Assembly (NCBI GenBank): GCA_049840515.1
Contig: JASGKW010000016.1
Location: forward strand, 1 to 64,000
Direction: 5' to 3'
Source: Muricomes sp049840515
Lineage (GTDB): Bacteria > Bacillota > Clostridia > Lachnospirales > Lachnospiraceae
DNA: 64,000 nucleotides
Shown here: piece by piece, positions 44,139 through 54,208 of the stretch
Layout: the number at the start of each line of letters is the position of its first letter
How positions within the stretch are numbered: position 1 is the first letter of the stretch
Translations under genes and position numbers: made by a program
The notes under the pieces: generated by a model
What the model saw: only the letters and a program-made list of their open reading frames with translations
Told to the model about the DNA's origin: nothing
Database searches by the model: none

Positions 44139-45053
44139 ATATAAAAATGCTGCAAGACTGGTGACCGCCGCGGTGACCAGTTTTTCTGTTATGTAGGGGA
44201 CAATGGACAGAGAGGTTTTCTGTATCATGCACTGGGTCTGGGCAACAGCACATAATCCCCCAAAAGCAGTCAATCCCATAATGAACATGTACTGCAGGGT
44301 AAAAGGTATGTGAGTATTTCCAATCAGTGCAATTCCGGTTGTCACTTCAAGTGACGGGAGGAATATCTGAAACAGGCCTGGCTGCCAGGGGGAAGATTTC
44401 ACAAGGGATATGATGACAGAAAATAAAATAATATACCCCCCCACTTTAGTAATCGTTTCAAAGCTGTCCATAATACAGGTATCCACAATTCTAAAATTCC
44501 AGTTTTTTCTGTCCTGTCCATTCTTTTTTAAGTCATAAAATCGTTTCTCACCCTTGAGATAAAATCTGCGGAAAACAAAACTTAGCAGCATGGGGACACC
44601 CAGCAAAATAAAAAGTGAGGGGAGCAGCAAATCCTCCTTGCTTAAGGTTTTCCACACAATAAAATTTAATATAAAAACAGGGCTGGTGTTGTTGCAGAAA
44701 GATAACAGGTATTTGCCCTCAGACTCCGTAATATAGCCTGAAGTCATTAGGTCAGCCGTCACCTTGGCGCCCATAGGATATCCGCACAGAAATCCCACAA
44801 TAACAGCAAAACTTCCGTTTTGGGACACCTGAAATATCTGGCATAAAATTTTGCCGAATACTTTGGAGATATAATGTATGCTGTCTGTATAGACCAGAAG
44901 ATTTGTAATAATAATAAAAGGGAACAGAGTGGGCAGAATAATTTGAAACCATAAAAGCAGCCCTTCGCTGGCCCCGTTAAATACGGCTTTGGGGGAAATG
45001 AGCATAAATGCAAATAATAGGACGATTCCAATTCCAGCCACATTACGTTTCAT
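44124..45053 (-). CDS. YlbJ-like sporulation integral membrane protein (nucleoside-recognition/Gate domain)
   Basis: 309 residues with about eight membrane helices. Gate-domain features are GASEGLLLWFQIILPTLFPF and VGFLCGYPMGAKVTADL, plus SFCNNTSPVFILNFIV. Bacillus YlbJ is needed for late spore envelope assembly; members in Clostridia are annotated the same way or as nucleoside recognition proteins. CGGAGGG lies upstream of the ATG. It is convergent with the coiled-coil gene, sharing 15 bases at the 3' ends, with no terminator between. Confidence 0.85.
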   Translation of the reverse strand: MKRNVAGIGIVLLFAFMLISPKAVFNGASEGLLLWFQIILPTLFPFIIITNLLVYTDSIHYISKVFGKILCQIFQVSQNGSFAVIVGFLCGYPMGAKVTADLMTSGYITESEGKYLLSFCNNTSPVFILNFIVWKTLSKEDLLLPSLFILLGVPMLLSFVFRRFYLKGEKRFYDLKKNGQDRKNWNFRIVDTCIMDSFETITKVGGYIILFSVIISLVKSSPWQPGLFQIFLPSLEVTTGIALIGNTHIPFTLQYMFIMGLTAFGGLCAVAQTQCMIQKTSLSIVPYITEKLVTAAVTSLAAFLYLHFI

Positions 45054-45123
45054 AAAGGAGCCCTCCGATGGATAACCTGACGCAGGCCAGTCTGCGCATT
45101 TTATGTTTGCAGAATACGCGCAT

Positions 45124-45138
45124 GGCTGAACTGTGACT
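45124..45138. repeat. Half copy of the intergenic stem-loop repeat (copy 4)
   Basis: GGCTGAACTGTGACT matches the right arm and adjoining loop end of copies 1 and 2 (ATGG before the arm as in copy 1). No left arm was found in the preceding 60 bases. Confidence 0.5.
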
Positions 45139-45222
45139 TATATAGAGATATATGAAATTGATTGATTTTTTATGTACTCTGTGACAAAATAATAGTATTC
45201 ATTGATAAAAGAAGGGAAGAAG

Positions 45223-46665
45223 ATGCCAGTTTTAGATAAGCTGCAACCGCAGGAAGTATTTCATTATTTTGAGGAGATAAGCCAGATACCAAGGGGAACT
45301 TTTGATACAAAGGCCGTCAGCGATTACTGTGTAAAATTCGCAGAGAGGCATGGTCTGGAAGTGATTCAGGATAACCTGAATAATGTAATCATGAAGAAAC
45401 CAGGTACAAAAGGCTATGAGAACAGTGAGCCGGTTATCATCCAGGGGCATCTGGACATGGTTTGTGAAAAGACTAAAAATTCTGCTCATGATTTTGCAAA
45501 GGATTCTCTCAGTCTTTATATAGAGGATGGTTTTGTGAAAGCAAAGGATACCACATTGGGAGCAGATAACGGAATTGCGGTGGCTATGGGCCTTGCGGTT
45601 CTGGCAAGTGAAGAGATTCCTCACCCGCCCCTGGAAGTCCTGTTTACAGTGGACGAGGAAGTCGGCATGGACGGTGCAAAAGAAGTGGATCTGACCCGAC
45701 TTAAAGGCAGGATGCTTTTGAATCTGGATTCTGATGATGAGGACACAATCATCGCGGGCTGTGCCGGCGGTGTCGCTTTCCGTATGAATCTGCCTGTGGA
45801 CAGAAGGCCGGAAAAAGGGAACTGCCTGGAAGTTACAATACATGGTCTTAAAGGCGGACATTCCGGCGTAGAGATAGACCGGCAGAGGGGCAATGCAAAT
45901 AAGCTGGCAGGAAGACTTTTAAATCATCTCCAGCAGAATGTAAAGTTTTCTCTTGCTGATATCCAGGGCGGTGCCAAGGAAAATGTCATTCCATCTATAT
46001 GTAAGTTTACCCTTCTCGTACAAGATGACAGGAGGGCAGAAGATTCTATAAAAGATATGCTGGAAATCTGGAAACAGGAGTTTGGCGCTGATGAGCCTGA
46101 TTTAGATATCACCATAAAAAATACAGGGCTTGCAGAGCTTCCTGTGATGTGTGATTCAGACATGCAGAAGGTGATTTTTTTCATAAACACTTGTCCAAAC
46201 GGAGTGAACAGTTTCAGCCGTTCTTTGAAAGGTCTTGTGGAGACCTCCGATAATCTGGGGGTAACTTCAGCGGAGGAGAGCAAGGTTTCATTTCTTATCC
46301 TGGTCCGCAGCTCTGTATCCTCAAGGCTGGAGGAGATGAAAGAAATATTTGCGGGCTGGGCAAAATTCCTGGGAGGCACTTATGGCTTTTCCGGGGAATA
46401 TCCTGCATGGATGTACAAGGAGGATTCAAAAATCCGCCCCATTACAGTGGAAGCCTTTGAAGCAATCCACGGTGAGAAGCCGGAGATTGCCACGATACAT
46501 GCCGGGCTGGAGTGTGGTATCCTTACAGGGAAAAAGCCGGATTTGGATTGTGTGTCCTTTGGACCGAAAATGTATGATATTCATTCTGTAAATGAGCGCC
46601 TGGATATTGCCTCCACTGAGCGGATATGGAATATCCTGAAAGAAATTCTGAAAAGGTGCAAATAG
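45223..46665 (+). CDS. pepD: Aminoacyl-histidine dipeptidase (M20 family)
   Basis: 480 residues from ATG 45223, with GAAGGGA upstream; an ATG at 45202 precedes that site. M20 metal ligands are in VIIQGHLDMVCEK (His, Asp), TTLGADNGIA, TVDEEVGMDG (catalytic Glu) and NLDSDDED; the lid/dimer domain has GLKGGHSGVEID. It cleaves unusual dipeptides such as Xaa-His (carnosinase/PepD type) using zinc. Transcribed away from ylbJ. Confidence 0.95.
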   Translation: MPVLDKLQPQEVFHYFEEISQIPRGTFDTKAVSDYCVKFAERHGLEVIQDNLNNVIMKKPGTKGYENSEPVIIQGHLDMVCEKTKNSAHDFAKDSLSLYIEDGFVKAKDTTLGADNGIAVAMGLAVLASEEIPHPPLEVLFTVDEEVGMDGAKEVDLTRLKGRMLLNLDSDDEDTIIAGCAGGVAFRMNLPVDRRPEKGNCLEVTIHGLKGGHSGVEIDRQRGNANKLAGRLLNHLQQNVKFSLADIQGGAKENVIPSICKFTLLVQDDRRAEDSIKDMLEIWKQEFGADEPDLDITIKNTGLAELPVMCDSDMQKVIFFINTCPNGVNSFSRSLKGLVETSDNLGVTSAEESKVSFLILVRSSVSSRLEEMKEIFAGWAKFLGGTYGFSGEYPAWMYKEDSKIRPITVEAFEAIHGEKPEIATIHAGLECGILTGKKPDLDCVSFGPKMYDIHSVNERLDIASTERIWNILKEILKRCK

Positions 46666-46721
46666 GACATTCTTGGGCACATATATTGAAGAGAGTTTAA
46701 TCAGTAAAGGTGTCATGGGAA

Positions 46722-47567
46722 TTGAAACGAAAAAGACTGCATAACTATATCCTTTTGAATTTTCTTCTGTGCCTTTTTATCTCCATCGGCATACATGAAC
46801 TCTTGATATCAGGAAGTTTTTCCCGCTTGAACGAAAATACGGTAACAAAGGAAGCTTTTCGCAGGCAGCCTTTGAATGAACAAATGCTAAATTATATTAA
46901 GACTACAAAAGACCCGGGGGAGAACCTGGGTCTTTATTGGTTGGAGACAAATTTCGGGGCGGAGCAACTGGAAAGTGCGCCGGATTCAAAGCTTATGGAG
47001 ACTATGAAAAGGAAATGGGGCAGAAAAGATGATTTTGAAAGTTACATAGCCCAGTGCCGGGGAATTTGGAATGATGTGAAATATTTCCCTATCCCTGAAC
47101 CGTCCAATAAGGTGTCTGCAACTGTATCCTATGTAGATTCCTGGATGTTTGAGCGCAATTATGGAGGGAAGAGGGGACATGAGGGAACCGACATCATGGC
47201 AGATAAACAGGAACGGGGACTCTATCCGGTAGTCAGCATGACAGACGGGGTGGTGCGTCACAAGGGCTGGCTGGAACAGGGCGGCTGGCGGCTTGGCATT
47301 GTCGCCCCGGGAGGGACCTATTTCTATTATGCACATCTGGCTTCTTACGCCGACATTGAAATAGGGGATACGGTGCAGGCGGGGGATTTGCTGGGATACA
47401 TGGGGGATACCGGTTACAGCACAGTGGAGGGAACTACGGGAAATTTCCCCATTCATCTTCACTTGGGAATCTACTTGTTCCACAAGGATGAGGAGGTAAG
47501 CGTGAATCCCTACTGGGTCCTCAGATACTTAGAAGACCATAAGATAAAATGTGTATATCCCCGGTAA
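46722..47567 (+). CDS. M23 family metallopeptidase, membrane-anchored
   Basis: About 281 residues if the TTG at 46722 is used (AAAGGTG ten bases upstream); the frame extends four codons to a GTG at 46710. A signal anchor (YILLNFLLCLFISIGIHELL) leads to an extracellular LytM domain: His and Asp in RGHEGTDIMADKQ, GWRLGIVAPGGTYFYYAHLASY, and the HxH ligand pair in FPIHLHLGIYLF. It should cut peptidoglycan peptides at the cell surface. Role (growth or spore engulfment) not determinable. Confidence 0.88.
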   Translation: MKRKRLHNYILLNFLLCLFISIGIHELLISGSFSRLNENTVTKEAFRRQPLNEQMLNYIKTTKDPGENLGLYWLETNFGAEQLESAPDSKLMETMKRKWGRKDDFESYIAQCRGIWNDVKYFPIPEPSNKVSATVSYVDSWMFERNYGGKRGHEGTDIMADKQERGLYPVVSMTDGVVRHKGWLEQGGWRLGIVAPGGTYFYYAHLASYADIEIGDTVQAGDLLGYMGDTGYSTVEGTTGNFPIHLHLGIYLFHKDEEVSVNPYWVLRYLEDHKIKCVYPR

Positions 47568-47585
47568 GCCGCCTCTCTGGGTGGC

Positions 47586-47605
47586 AACAGTTCAGCTGAA
47601 CTGTT
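47586..47605. repeat. Loop-less copy of the intergenic stem repeat (copy 5)
   Basis: AACAGTTCAGCTGAACTGTT is a perfect 20-bp palindrome, the same arms as copy 1 joined without the loop. It starts 19 bases after the M23 stop codon. Confidence 0.7.
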
Positions 47606-47722
47606 ACTCTGGGTGTACTGTTTATACAGATTTCACTACTAATGTTTTCTCAAATATGATATAATAATTCGATAAATGTGGATTTTGTGTTTTGCATATT
47701 ATCCTCATGTGGAGGAAATAAA

Positions 47723-49126
47723 ATGAATTTACCAAAAGCCTTTGAAGAAAAAATGAGACAGCTTTTGCATGAAGAATACGAAGATTATATAGCCTGCTAT
47801 GAGGAACCGCGGCACTTTGGTCTTCGTGTAAATACAAATAAAATCAGTGTGGAAGACTTTTTAGAAATAGCACCTTGGCCTCTTCGGCCTATCCCATGGG
47901 TACATAATGGGTTTTATTATGACGGGGAGAGTATCCACCCGGCAAAGCATCCCTATTATTTTGCAGGGTTATATTATCTGCAGGAGCCAAGCGCCATGAC
48001 TCCCGCCGACAGGCTTCCCGTAGAGCCGGGAGAGAAAGTCCTGGATATCTGTGCCGCCCCAGGGGGGAAAGCTACAGAATTAGGAGCAAAGCTCGAGGGC
48101 AGAGGAGTGCTCATTGCAAATGACATCAGCAACTCCAGGGCAAAAGGCCTTTTGAAGAATCTGGAGCTTTTTGGCATTGGAAATATGCTTGTTTTAAGTG
48201 AGGAGCCCGGAAAACTGACAACCTATTTTCCTGAATACTTTGATAAAATTCTCATAGATGCCCCATGTTCAGGGGAGGGGATGTTCCGCAAGGACAAAAA
48301 AATGGTGAAAGCCTGGGAGGAACATGGCCCGGAGTTCTTTTCCAAGCTTCAGAGAAGTATTATCACACAGGCGGCTTCCATGCTGAAGCCCGGGGGAAGT
48401 CTTCTGTACTCCACCTGCACTTTTGACGGTTTAGAAAATGAGCAGACCATAGAATATCTGTTATCAGAATATCCTGAGTTTGAAATATGCGGCATAGAAC
48501 CTTATGAAGGCTTTGCACCCGGAATGCCCGGTCTTACAGACAGCCAAAATGCTGAATTTCAGAAGACTGTCCGCATCTTTCCCCATAAGATGGAGGGGGA
48601 GGGGCATTATCTCGCTCTTCTGAGAAAAGGAAAACCAGAAGAACAGGATGAAAAAACGAAAAAAGATAAGAACCTTTCAAAAACAGCAGCAAAAGCTGGA
48701 AAATTGCCGGAAGAATTGGCTGGTTTTTGGGCGGATGTGAATTGGGAGCTCGATGCATCCCGGCTGGATATTCATGGTGAGCGGATTTACTATATGCCCA
48801 AAGAACTCCCTGATATGAGAGGAATACGCTTTCTCAGGTCAGGGCTTCTCCTTGGTGAACTGAAAAAGAACCGTTTTGAACCCAGCCAGGCACTGGCTAT
48901 GTGCCTCAAAAAAGAGGAGTACACCAAGGTGTTGGATTTCTCTCTGGAGGACGAAAGGGTTATGAAGTATTTAAAGGGTGAGACTCTGGATGTGGAGGAC
49001 AAGGCTTCTCCGAAAGAAAAGGGATGGTATCTCATCTGTGTGGATGGGTTCCCTCTGGGATTTGGAAAGCTTGCAGGTCAAACGCTGAAGAATAAATATC
49101 TTCCCGGCTGGAGGTGCCAGTCATGA
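47723..49126 (+). CDS. RsmF/NOP2-type rRNA cytosine-C5 methyltransferase
   Basis: 467 residues from ATG 47723 (GGAGGA seven bases before). The SAM site VLDICAAPGGKATELGA, motif IV DAPCSGEGMFRKD and catalytic Cys in LLYSTCTFDGLENE are intact. A C-terminal RsmF-like/PUA-type domain follows (from about residue 340, ELAGFWADVNWE). It would methylate cytosine in 16S rRNA or tRNA; the exact site is not predictable here. Overlaps the next gene by 4 bases. Confidence 0.92.
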   Translation: MNLPKAFEEKMRQLLHEEYEDYIACYEEPRHFGLRVNTNKISVEDFLEIAPWPLRPIPWVHNGFYYDGESIHPAKHPYYFAGLYYLQEPSAMTPADRLPVEPGEKVLDICAAPGGKATELGAKLEGRGVLIANDISNSRAKGLLKNLELFGIGNMLVLSEEPGKLTTYFPEYFDKILIDAPCSGEGMFRKDKKMVKAWEEHGPEFFSKLQRSIITQAASMLKPGGSLLYSTCTFDGLENEQTIEYLLSEYPEFEICGIEPYEGFAPGMPGLTDSQNAEFQKTVRIFPHKMEGEGHYLALLRKGKPEEQDEKTKKDKNLSKTAAKAGKLPEELAGFWADVNWELDASRLDIHGERIYYMPKELPDMRGIRFLRSGLLLGELKKNRFEPSQALAMCLKKEEYTKVLDFSLEDERVMKYLKGETLDVEDKASPKEKGWYLICVDGFPLGFGKLAGQTLKNKYLPGWRCQS

Positions 49127-49830
49127 AGCTGAGGCTGGACAAGTATCTCGCAGATATGGGTGCTGGGACCCGAAGTGAAGTGAAAAAGAATATTGGAAAA
49201 GGGCAGGTATGGGTGAATGGACTTGTCGTTAAAAAGCCGGAAACGAAAATTGACACAGAGCAGGATGAGGTGATTTATCAGGGCAGGGCTGTGGGCTACG
49301 TGGAATATGAATATTACATGCTGAATAAGCCCGCAGGGGTGGTGTCCGCCACGGAGGATAAAAAAGCGCAGACGGTTATTGATTTGATAGAAAGTCGGCA
49401 GCGCAAGGATTTATTTCCCGTGGGCAGACTGGACAAGGACACAGAGGGCCTGCTTTTGATTACCAATGACGGCCAGACGGCACACCGTCTTCTGTCGCCC
49501 AAAAAACATGTTGATAAAGTATATTATGCGCGGATAAAGGGCAGAGTCAGCCAGGGGGATGTGGATATCTTTTCCCAAGGGCTGGATATCGGGGAGGAAC
49601 GTAAAACTCTCCCTGCAAAGCTGCTTATCTTAAATGCGGATGAAATATCAGAAATTGAAGTGACCATACAGGAAGGTAAGTTCCATCAGGTAAAGCGGAT
49701 GTTTGAAGCAGTGGGTAAAGAAGTCCTCTATCTAAAGCGAATCCGTATGGGAAATTTAATGCTGGACGATACTCTTTTGCCGGGAACATACAGAAGATTA
49801 ACAGAGGATGAGATAAAGACATTATGTTAG
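49123..49830 (+). CDS. RsuA/RluB-family rRNA pseudouridine synthase
   Basis: 235 residues. An N-terminal S4 domain (LRLDKYLADMGAGTRSEVKK) is followed by the catalytic domain with MLNKPAGVVSAT, the Asp-bearing PVGRLDKDTEGLLLITNDG and EGKFHQVKRMFEAVG. It resembles RsuA (16S U516) by length and lacks a long C-terminal tail. GGAGGTG is 6 bases before ATG 49123; the gene overlaps its neighbours by 4 and 7 bases, an operon of RNA-modification genes. Confidence 0.92.
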   Translation: MKLRLDKYLADMGAGTRSEVKKNIGKGQVWVNGLVVKKPETKIDTEQDEVIYQGRAVGYVEYEYYMLNKPAGVVSATEDKKAQTVIDLIESRQRKDLFPVGRLDKDTEGLLLITNDGQTAHRLLSPKKHVDKVYYARIKGRVSQGDVDIFSQGLDIGEERKTLPAKLLILNADEISEIEVTIQEGKFHQVKRMFEAVGKEVLYLKRIRMGNLMLDDTLLPGTYRRLTEDEIKTLC

Positions 49831-50498
49831 AAAATAAAAAAGCAGTGATATTTGATTTGGACGGGTCTCTGGTGGATTCCATGTGGATTTGGCCGGAAGT
49901 AGACATACAATATATGAGAAAATACAATCTCAGGGCACCGGAAAATTTTCAAAAGGCAATTGAAGGGATGAGCTATACAGAAACAGCGCAGTATTTCCTG
50001 GACACATTTCCCTCTCTGAGAACCACACTGGATGACGTGCGCAGAGAGTGGATGGAGATGACCATGGGGCTGTATCAGACAAAAGTGCCATTAAAGCCCG
50101 GCGCCAGGGAGTTTTTAGAGCGCATGCGTTCTATGGGAATCCTTATGGGAATTGCCACAAGCAATGCAAGAGAGCTGGTGGATGCCACCTTAAAGTCTCT
50201 TTGCATCAGAGAGTATTTTACCTCTGTCAGAACTTCCTGTGAGGTTGCGGCGGGAAAACCGGCCCCCGATGTTTATTTGAAAGTGGCGGAGGATTTGCGG
50301 GTTTCACCAAAATCCTGCCTTGTCTTTGAGGATGTTCCAAAAGGAATTGAGGCAGGGAAAAATGCGGGAATGACCGTGTGTGCGGTGGATGATGAATTCT
50401 CAAAACCAGATGAAATTGAAAAAAAGAAATTGGCGGATTATTTTATCAGAGATTATTATGATATTGAAAAACGCACTTATGAGATATGTGGAGTATAA
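49824..50498 (+). CDS. HAD-superfamily hydrolase (beta-phosphoglucomutase-like)
   Basis: 224 residues. Motif I VIFDLDGSLVDS, motif II IATSNAREL, motif III Lys in AAGKPAPDVYLKVA and motif IV VFEDVPKGIEAGKNAGM are intact, with an alpha-helical C1 cap at residues 17-85. This is a phosphatase or phosphomutase of the DxDG class; the substrate is unknown. Start overlaps the pseudouridine synthase gene. Confidence 0.9.
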   Translation: MLENKKAVIFDLDGSLVDSMWIWPEVDIQYMRKYNLRAPENFQKAIEGMSYTETAQYFLDTFPSLRTTLDDVRREWMEMTMGLYQTKVPLKPGAREFLERMRSMGILMGIATSNARELVDATLKSLCIREYFTSVRTSCEVAAGKPAPDVYLKVAEDLRVSPKSCLVFEDVPKGIEAGKNAGMTVCAVDDEFSKPDEIEKKKLADYFIRDYYDIEKRTYEICGV

Positions 50499-50501
50499 AA
50501 G

Positions 50502-52405
50502 ATGAATCAAGGGTTTTTACCGTTATGTAAAAAAGATATGGAGGACAGGGGCTGGAAAGAGGTGGATTTTGTCTATGTGATAGGGGATGCCTACGTGGAC
50601 CACCCTTCTTTCGGACACGCTGTCATCAGCCGGGTATTGGAGTCTCATGGTTTCCGTGTGGGAATCATTTCCCAGCCGGACTGGAAGAATAAAAGAGAGT
50701 ATTACAGAGTACGGGGAACCCCGGCTGGGCTTTTTTGTGTCGGCGGGAAACATGGATTCCATGGTGAATCACTATTCGGTTTCCAAAAAGAGAAGAAGAC
50801 AGGACTCCTACACACCCGGCGGCGTCATGGGAAGACGCCCGGATTACGCCGCTGTTGTCTATGGAAACCTCATCAGGCAGACGTATAAAAATACTCCCAT
50901 AATTTTGGGCGGCATTGAGGCGAGTCTGCGCAGACTTGCCCACTATGATTACTGGTCGGACAAAATAAAGCGCTCCATTTTGCTGGATTCAGGTGCGGAT
51001 ATTATTTCCTACGGCATGGGTGAACATTCCATTGTGGAGATTGCTGAGGCTCTGGATGCAGGAATTAAGGCGGAAGATTTGACCTATATAGACGGGACAG
51101 TGGTAAAGGTAAAAAGTCTGGATTCTGTCTACGATGCTCTTGTTCTCCCTTCGTTTCAGAAACTTGCGGAAAGCCGGGAGACTTACGCTGAAAGTTTTTA
51201 CACACAGTATCAGAACACAGACCCATTTTCGGCGAAGCGGCTGGCTGAGCCTTACGGAGAGCACTTGTTTGTGGTCCAAAACCCGCCTTCCAAGCCGTTA
51301 GAACAGTTGGAAATGGATGATGTCTACAAGCTCCCTTATATGCGCACATACCATCCATCCTACAAGGAGGCGGGCGGAGTGCCTGCAATTGAGGAGATTA
51401 AATTCAGTCTGACCAGCAGCCGTGGATGTTTTGGAGGATGTAATTTCTGTGCCCTTACATTCCATCAGGGCAGAAGAGTTCAGGCCCGCAGCCACGAGTC
51501 TCTTTTGGATGAGGCACAGCTTCTCACCGAGGAAGCGGATTTTAAAGGGTATATTCATGATGTGGGAGGCCCTACGGCAAATTTCCGTCAGCCGTCCTGC
51601 AAGAAACAGTTAAAATATGGACTCTGTAAGGACAAGCAGTGTCTGTTTCCCGCTCCCTGTAAGAATCTGGAGGCAGACCACAGGGATTATATAGATTTGC
51701 TGAAGAAACTGAGAAATGTCCCCAAGATAAAGAAAGTTTTCATCCGCTCGGGCATTCGTTTTGACTATCTGCTGGCAGACAAAGATAAAACATTCTTAAG
51801 AGACCTCTGCGAATACCACGTGAGCGGCCAGTTAAAGGTTGCACCTGAGCATGTTGCCGATGAAGTCCTTGAAAAAATGGGAAAACCAAAGCATGATGTT
51901 TATGAAAATTTTACCAAAGCATTTGCAGATATGAATCAAAGTCTGGAAAAAACAGCAGTATCTTGTACCCTATCTGATGTCATCCCACCCAGGCTCTGAC
52001 ATGAGAGCGGCGGTGAAGCTGGCAGAATACTGCCGGGATTTGGGGTATATGCCGGAGCAGGTGCAGGACTTTTATCCGACACCCTCCACGATTTCCACCT
52101 GCATGTATTATACTGGTCTGGACCCCCGCACCATGAAAACAGTTTATGTGCCAAAATCTCCCCATGAGAAGGCACTGCAGCGCGCCCTCATCCAGTACCG
52201 CAACCCGGAAAACTATGATAAGGTGATAGAAGCCTTAAGTAAAGCCGGAAGAATGGATTTGGTTGGCTTTGGAGAAAAATGTCTGGTGTGCCCGCGGAAG
52301 TTTTCCGACGGGAAGGCAAAGGTGGCAGCCGGGGGCAGAGGGAAAGAGCAAAAACCAGGGAAGAAAAAAGCGATACGGAATGTACACAAAAAGAAACATT
52401 TATAG
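50502..52405 (+). pseudogene. YgiQ family radical SAM protein, broken by two frameshifts
   Basis: Three frames join to a YgiQ-type protein of about 634 residues. The N-terminal part (FLPLCKKDMEDRGWKEVDFV, DAYVDHPSFGHAVISRVLES) loses frame in AATAAAAGAG at 50691-50694, where one A too many is present; the middle part has the radical SAM cluster motif RGCFGGCNFCALTFHQGR and runs to 51999; a second extra A in the A6 run at 51947-51952 shifts to the third part (YLVPYLMSSHPGSDMRAAVK..., DFYPTPSTISTCMYYTG). Both errors are +1 in A runs, pointing to sequence quality. Reaction of YgiQ proteins is unknown. Confidence 0.88.
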
Positions 52406-52431
52406 TTTAAAAGAAAAGAGTGTAACATGAT

Positions 52432-53194
52432 ATGAAAATTGCAATTGTGACAGGCGCATCCTCTGGCATTGGAAAAGAGTTTGTAAAACAGCTCCCTTAT
52501 TTTTACAAAAAACTGGATGAGATATGGGTCATTGCCAGAAGGGGAGACCGTCTGGAAATGCTCCAAAAAGAAAGCCCTGTTCCCTTAAGAATATTTGAGG
52601 GGAACCTGCTAAAGGAGCATGTTTATACAGAATTACAAAGTTCCCTTGAAACCCAGAAGCCTGATATCCGTATGCTTGTCAATGCCGCAGGCTTTGGAAA
52701 GAAGGGGAGTGTGGCTCGAGATAGCAGAGAAAGAATTTTCTGCTCAGGTGGAGATGACAGACTTAAATTGCAGGGCACTGACGAAAATGACCATGCTCTG
52801 TCTGCCTTATCTTTCCAAAGACAGCAGAATCCTCAATCTGGCCTCCGCGGCCGCCTTTTTACCTCAGCCTTTTTTTGCAGTTTACGCCGCCACAAAAGCT
52901 TATGTACTTAGCTTTTCAAGAGGGCTTGGCGCAGAGCTGGAAAATCGGGATATTTATGTTACCGCAGTCTGCCCGGGACCTGTAGATACAGAGTTTTTTA
53001 CAATTTCAGGAAACATAACCAGCCCATGGAAGCGTGCATTTATGGCGAAACCTGACAGAGTGGTAAAGAAAGCTCTGATGGATTCCAGAAAGAGAAAAGC
53101 GGTTTCTGTATATGGTACATCAATGAAACTGCTCCAAATTGGGGCAAAAACTCTACCTCACGGACTTGTGATGAAAATAGGAACAATGGAATAA
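52432..53194 (+). pseudogene. Short-chain dehydrogenase/reductase, broken by one frameshift
   Basis: The two frames form an SDR of about 253 residues. The first holds the cofactor fingerprint IVTGASSGIGKEF and LVNAAGFGKKGSV; near 52713 one extra G (GTGGCTC for GTGCTC) shifts the frame. The second continues LEIAEKEFSAQVEMTDLN and contains the catalytic Ser region (ILNLASAAAF), YxxxK (VYAATKAYVLSFS, Y and K present) and CPGPVDTEF. Substrate unknown. Belongs to a run of four indel-bearing genes. Confidence 0.85.
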
Positions 53195-53207
53195 GAAAGG
53201 CAGGATC

Positions 53208-54191
53208 ATGCAGCAATTAACAATCGGCAAAAATGAAGCGGGACAGAGATTTGACAAAATGCTTGGGAAATATCTGAACAAGGCGCCCAAAAGCTTTCTA
53301 TATAAAATGCTGCGCAAGAAAAATATTACGCTGAATGGGAAAAAGGCTTCCGGCAATGAAAAACTCCAGACAGGGGATACAGTCAGCCTATTTCTATCTG
53401 ATGAGACTATTGCAAAGTTTTCGGGTACAAATTTTGAGTGCACCAGGGAAAAACTGGATATTATTTATGAGGATGAGAATATTGTACTCATAAAATAAGC
53501 CTGCGGGCATGCTCTCTCAGAAAGCATCCGATAAGGATGTATCACTTTGTGGAGCCATACCTCATTACCCTATTTTAATTCCTTGAAGTCGGGGCAGCTG
53601 ACAGAAAAAACATTGCAGACGTTCCGTCCGTCCATCTGCAACCGTCTGGACAGAAACACCAGCGGAATGGTGGCTGCGGGGAAAAAGTCTTGCAGGTCTG
53701 CAGGAACTGAGCCGTCTTTTTCTAAAGACAGGACATTAGGGAAATATTATTTGTGTCTTGTGGATGGGATTGTGGAGCAGTCTTCACATATCCGTGGGTT
53801 TTTGAGAAGGTGATGGCTACTAGTCGAATTTAGGTGGAGATTACGGAAAAGGAACAGGCGGAAGATCCTGCAGGAGAGAGAGTCTACTCCCTGAAAACCG
53901 GGCGGGATATTACCCGCTCGAGGTTCATCTGATTACAGGAAAGACACACCAGATACGCGCTCATCTCTCCTCTGTCGGTCATCCGATTCTTGGAGTATTC
54001 CAAATACGGAAATTCAAGAATAAATGACAGGTTCCGTAAAAAATATAGGTTGTCCCTATTTATTCTTCCACGCGTACAGACTTGTTTTTCCTGAACTGGA
54101 AGGTCCTCTTTCAAACCTGTCCGGCAGGGAATTTGTTGCAGAGCTTCCCCGGCAATTCCGGGAGATTCTGGAGAAGGAACTATTGAATTAG
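53208..54191 (+). pseudogene. RluA-family pseudouridine synthase, degraded by many indels
   Basis: An S4-like N-terminus (ITLNGKKASGNEKLQTGDTV) is open to 53498, where ATAAAATAAG has one A too many for INKPAGMLSQKASDKDVSL. Further one-base changes are needed near 53548, 53570, 53685-53725 and beyond. The catalytic block NRLDRNTSGMVAAGK (53640-53684), the LGKYYLCLVDGIV block, the ITGKTHQIRAHLSSVGHPIL block (about 53933-53991) and a normal C-terminus ending at 54191 are all recognisable in shifting frames. At least six indels in 1 kb suggest either true decay or very low-quality sequence. Confidence 0.8.
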
Positions 54192-54208
54192 ATTAGGAGT
54201 TTTTAAAT

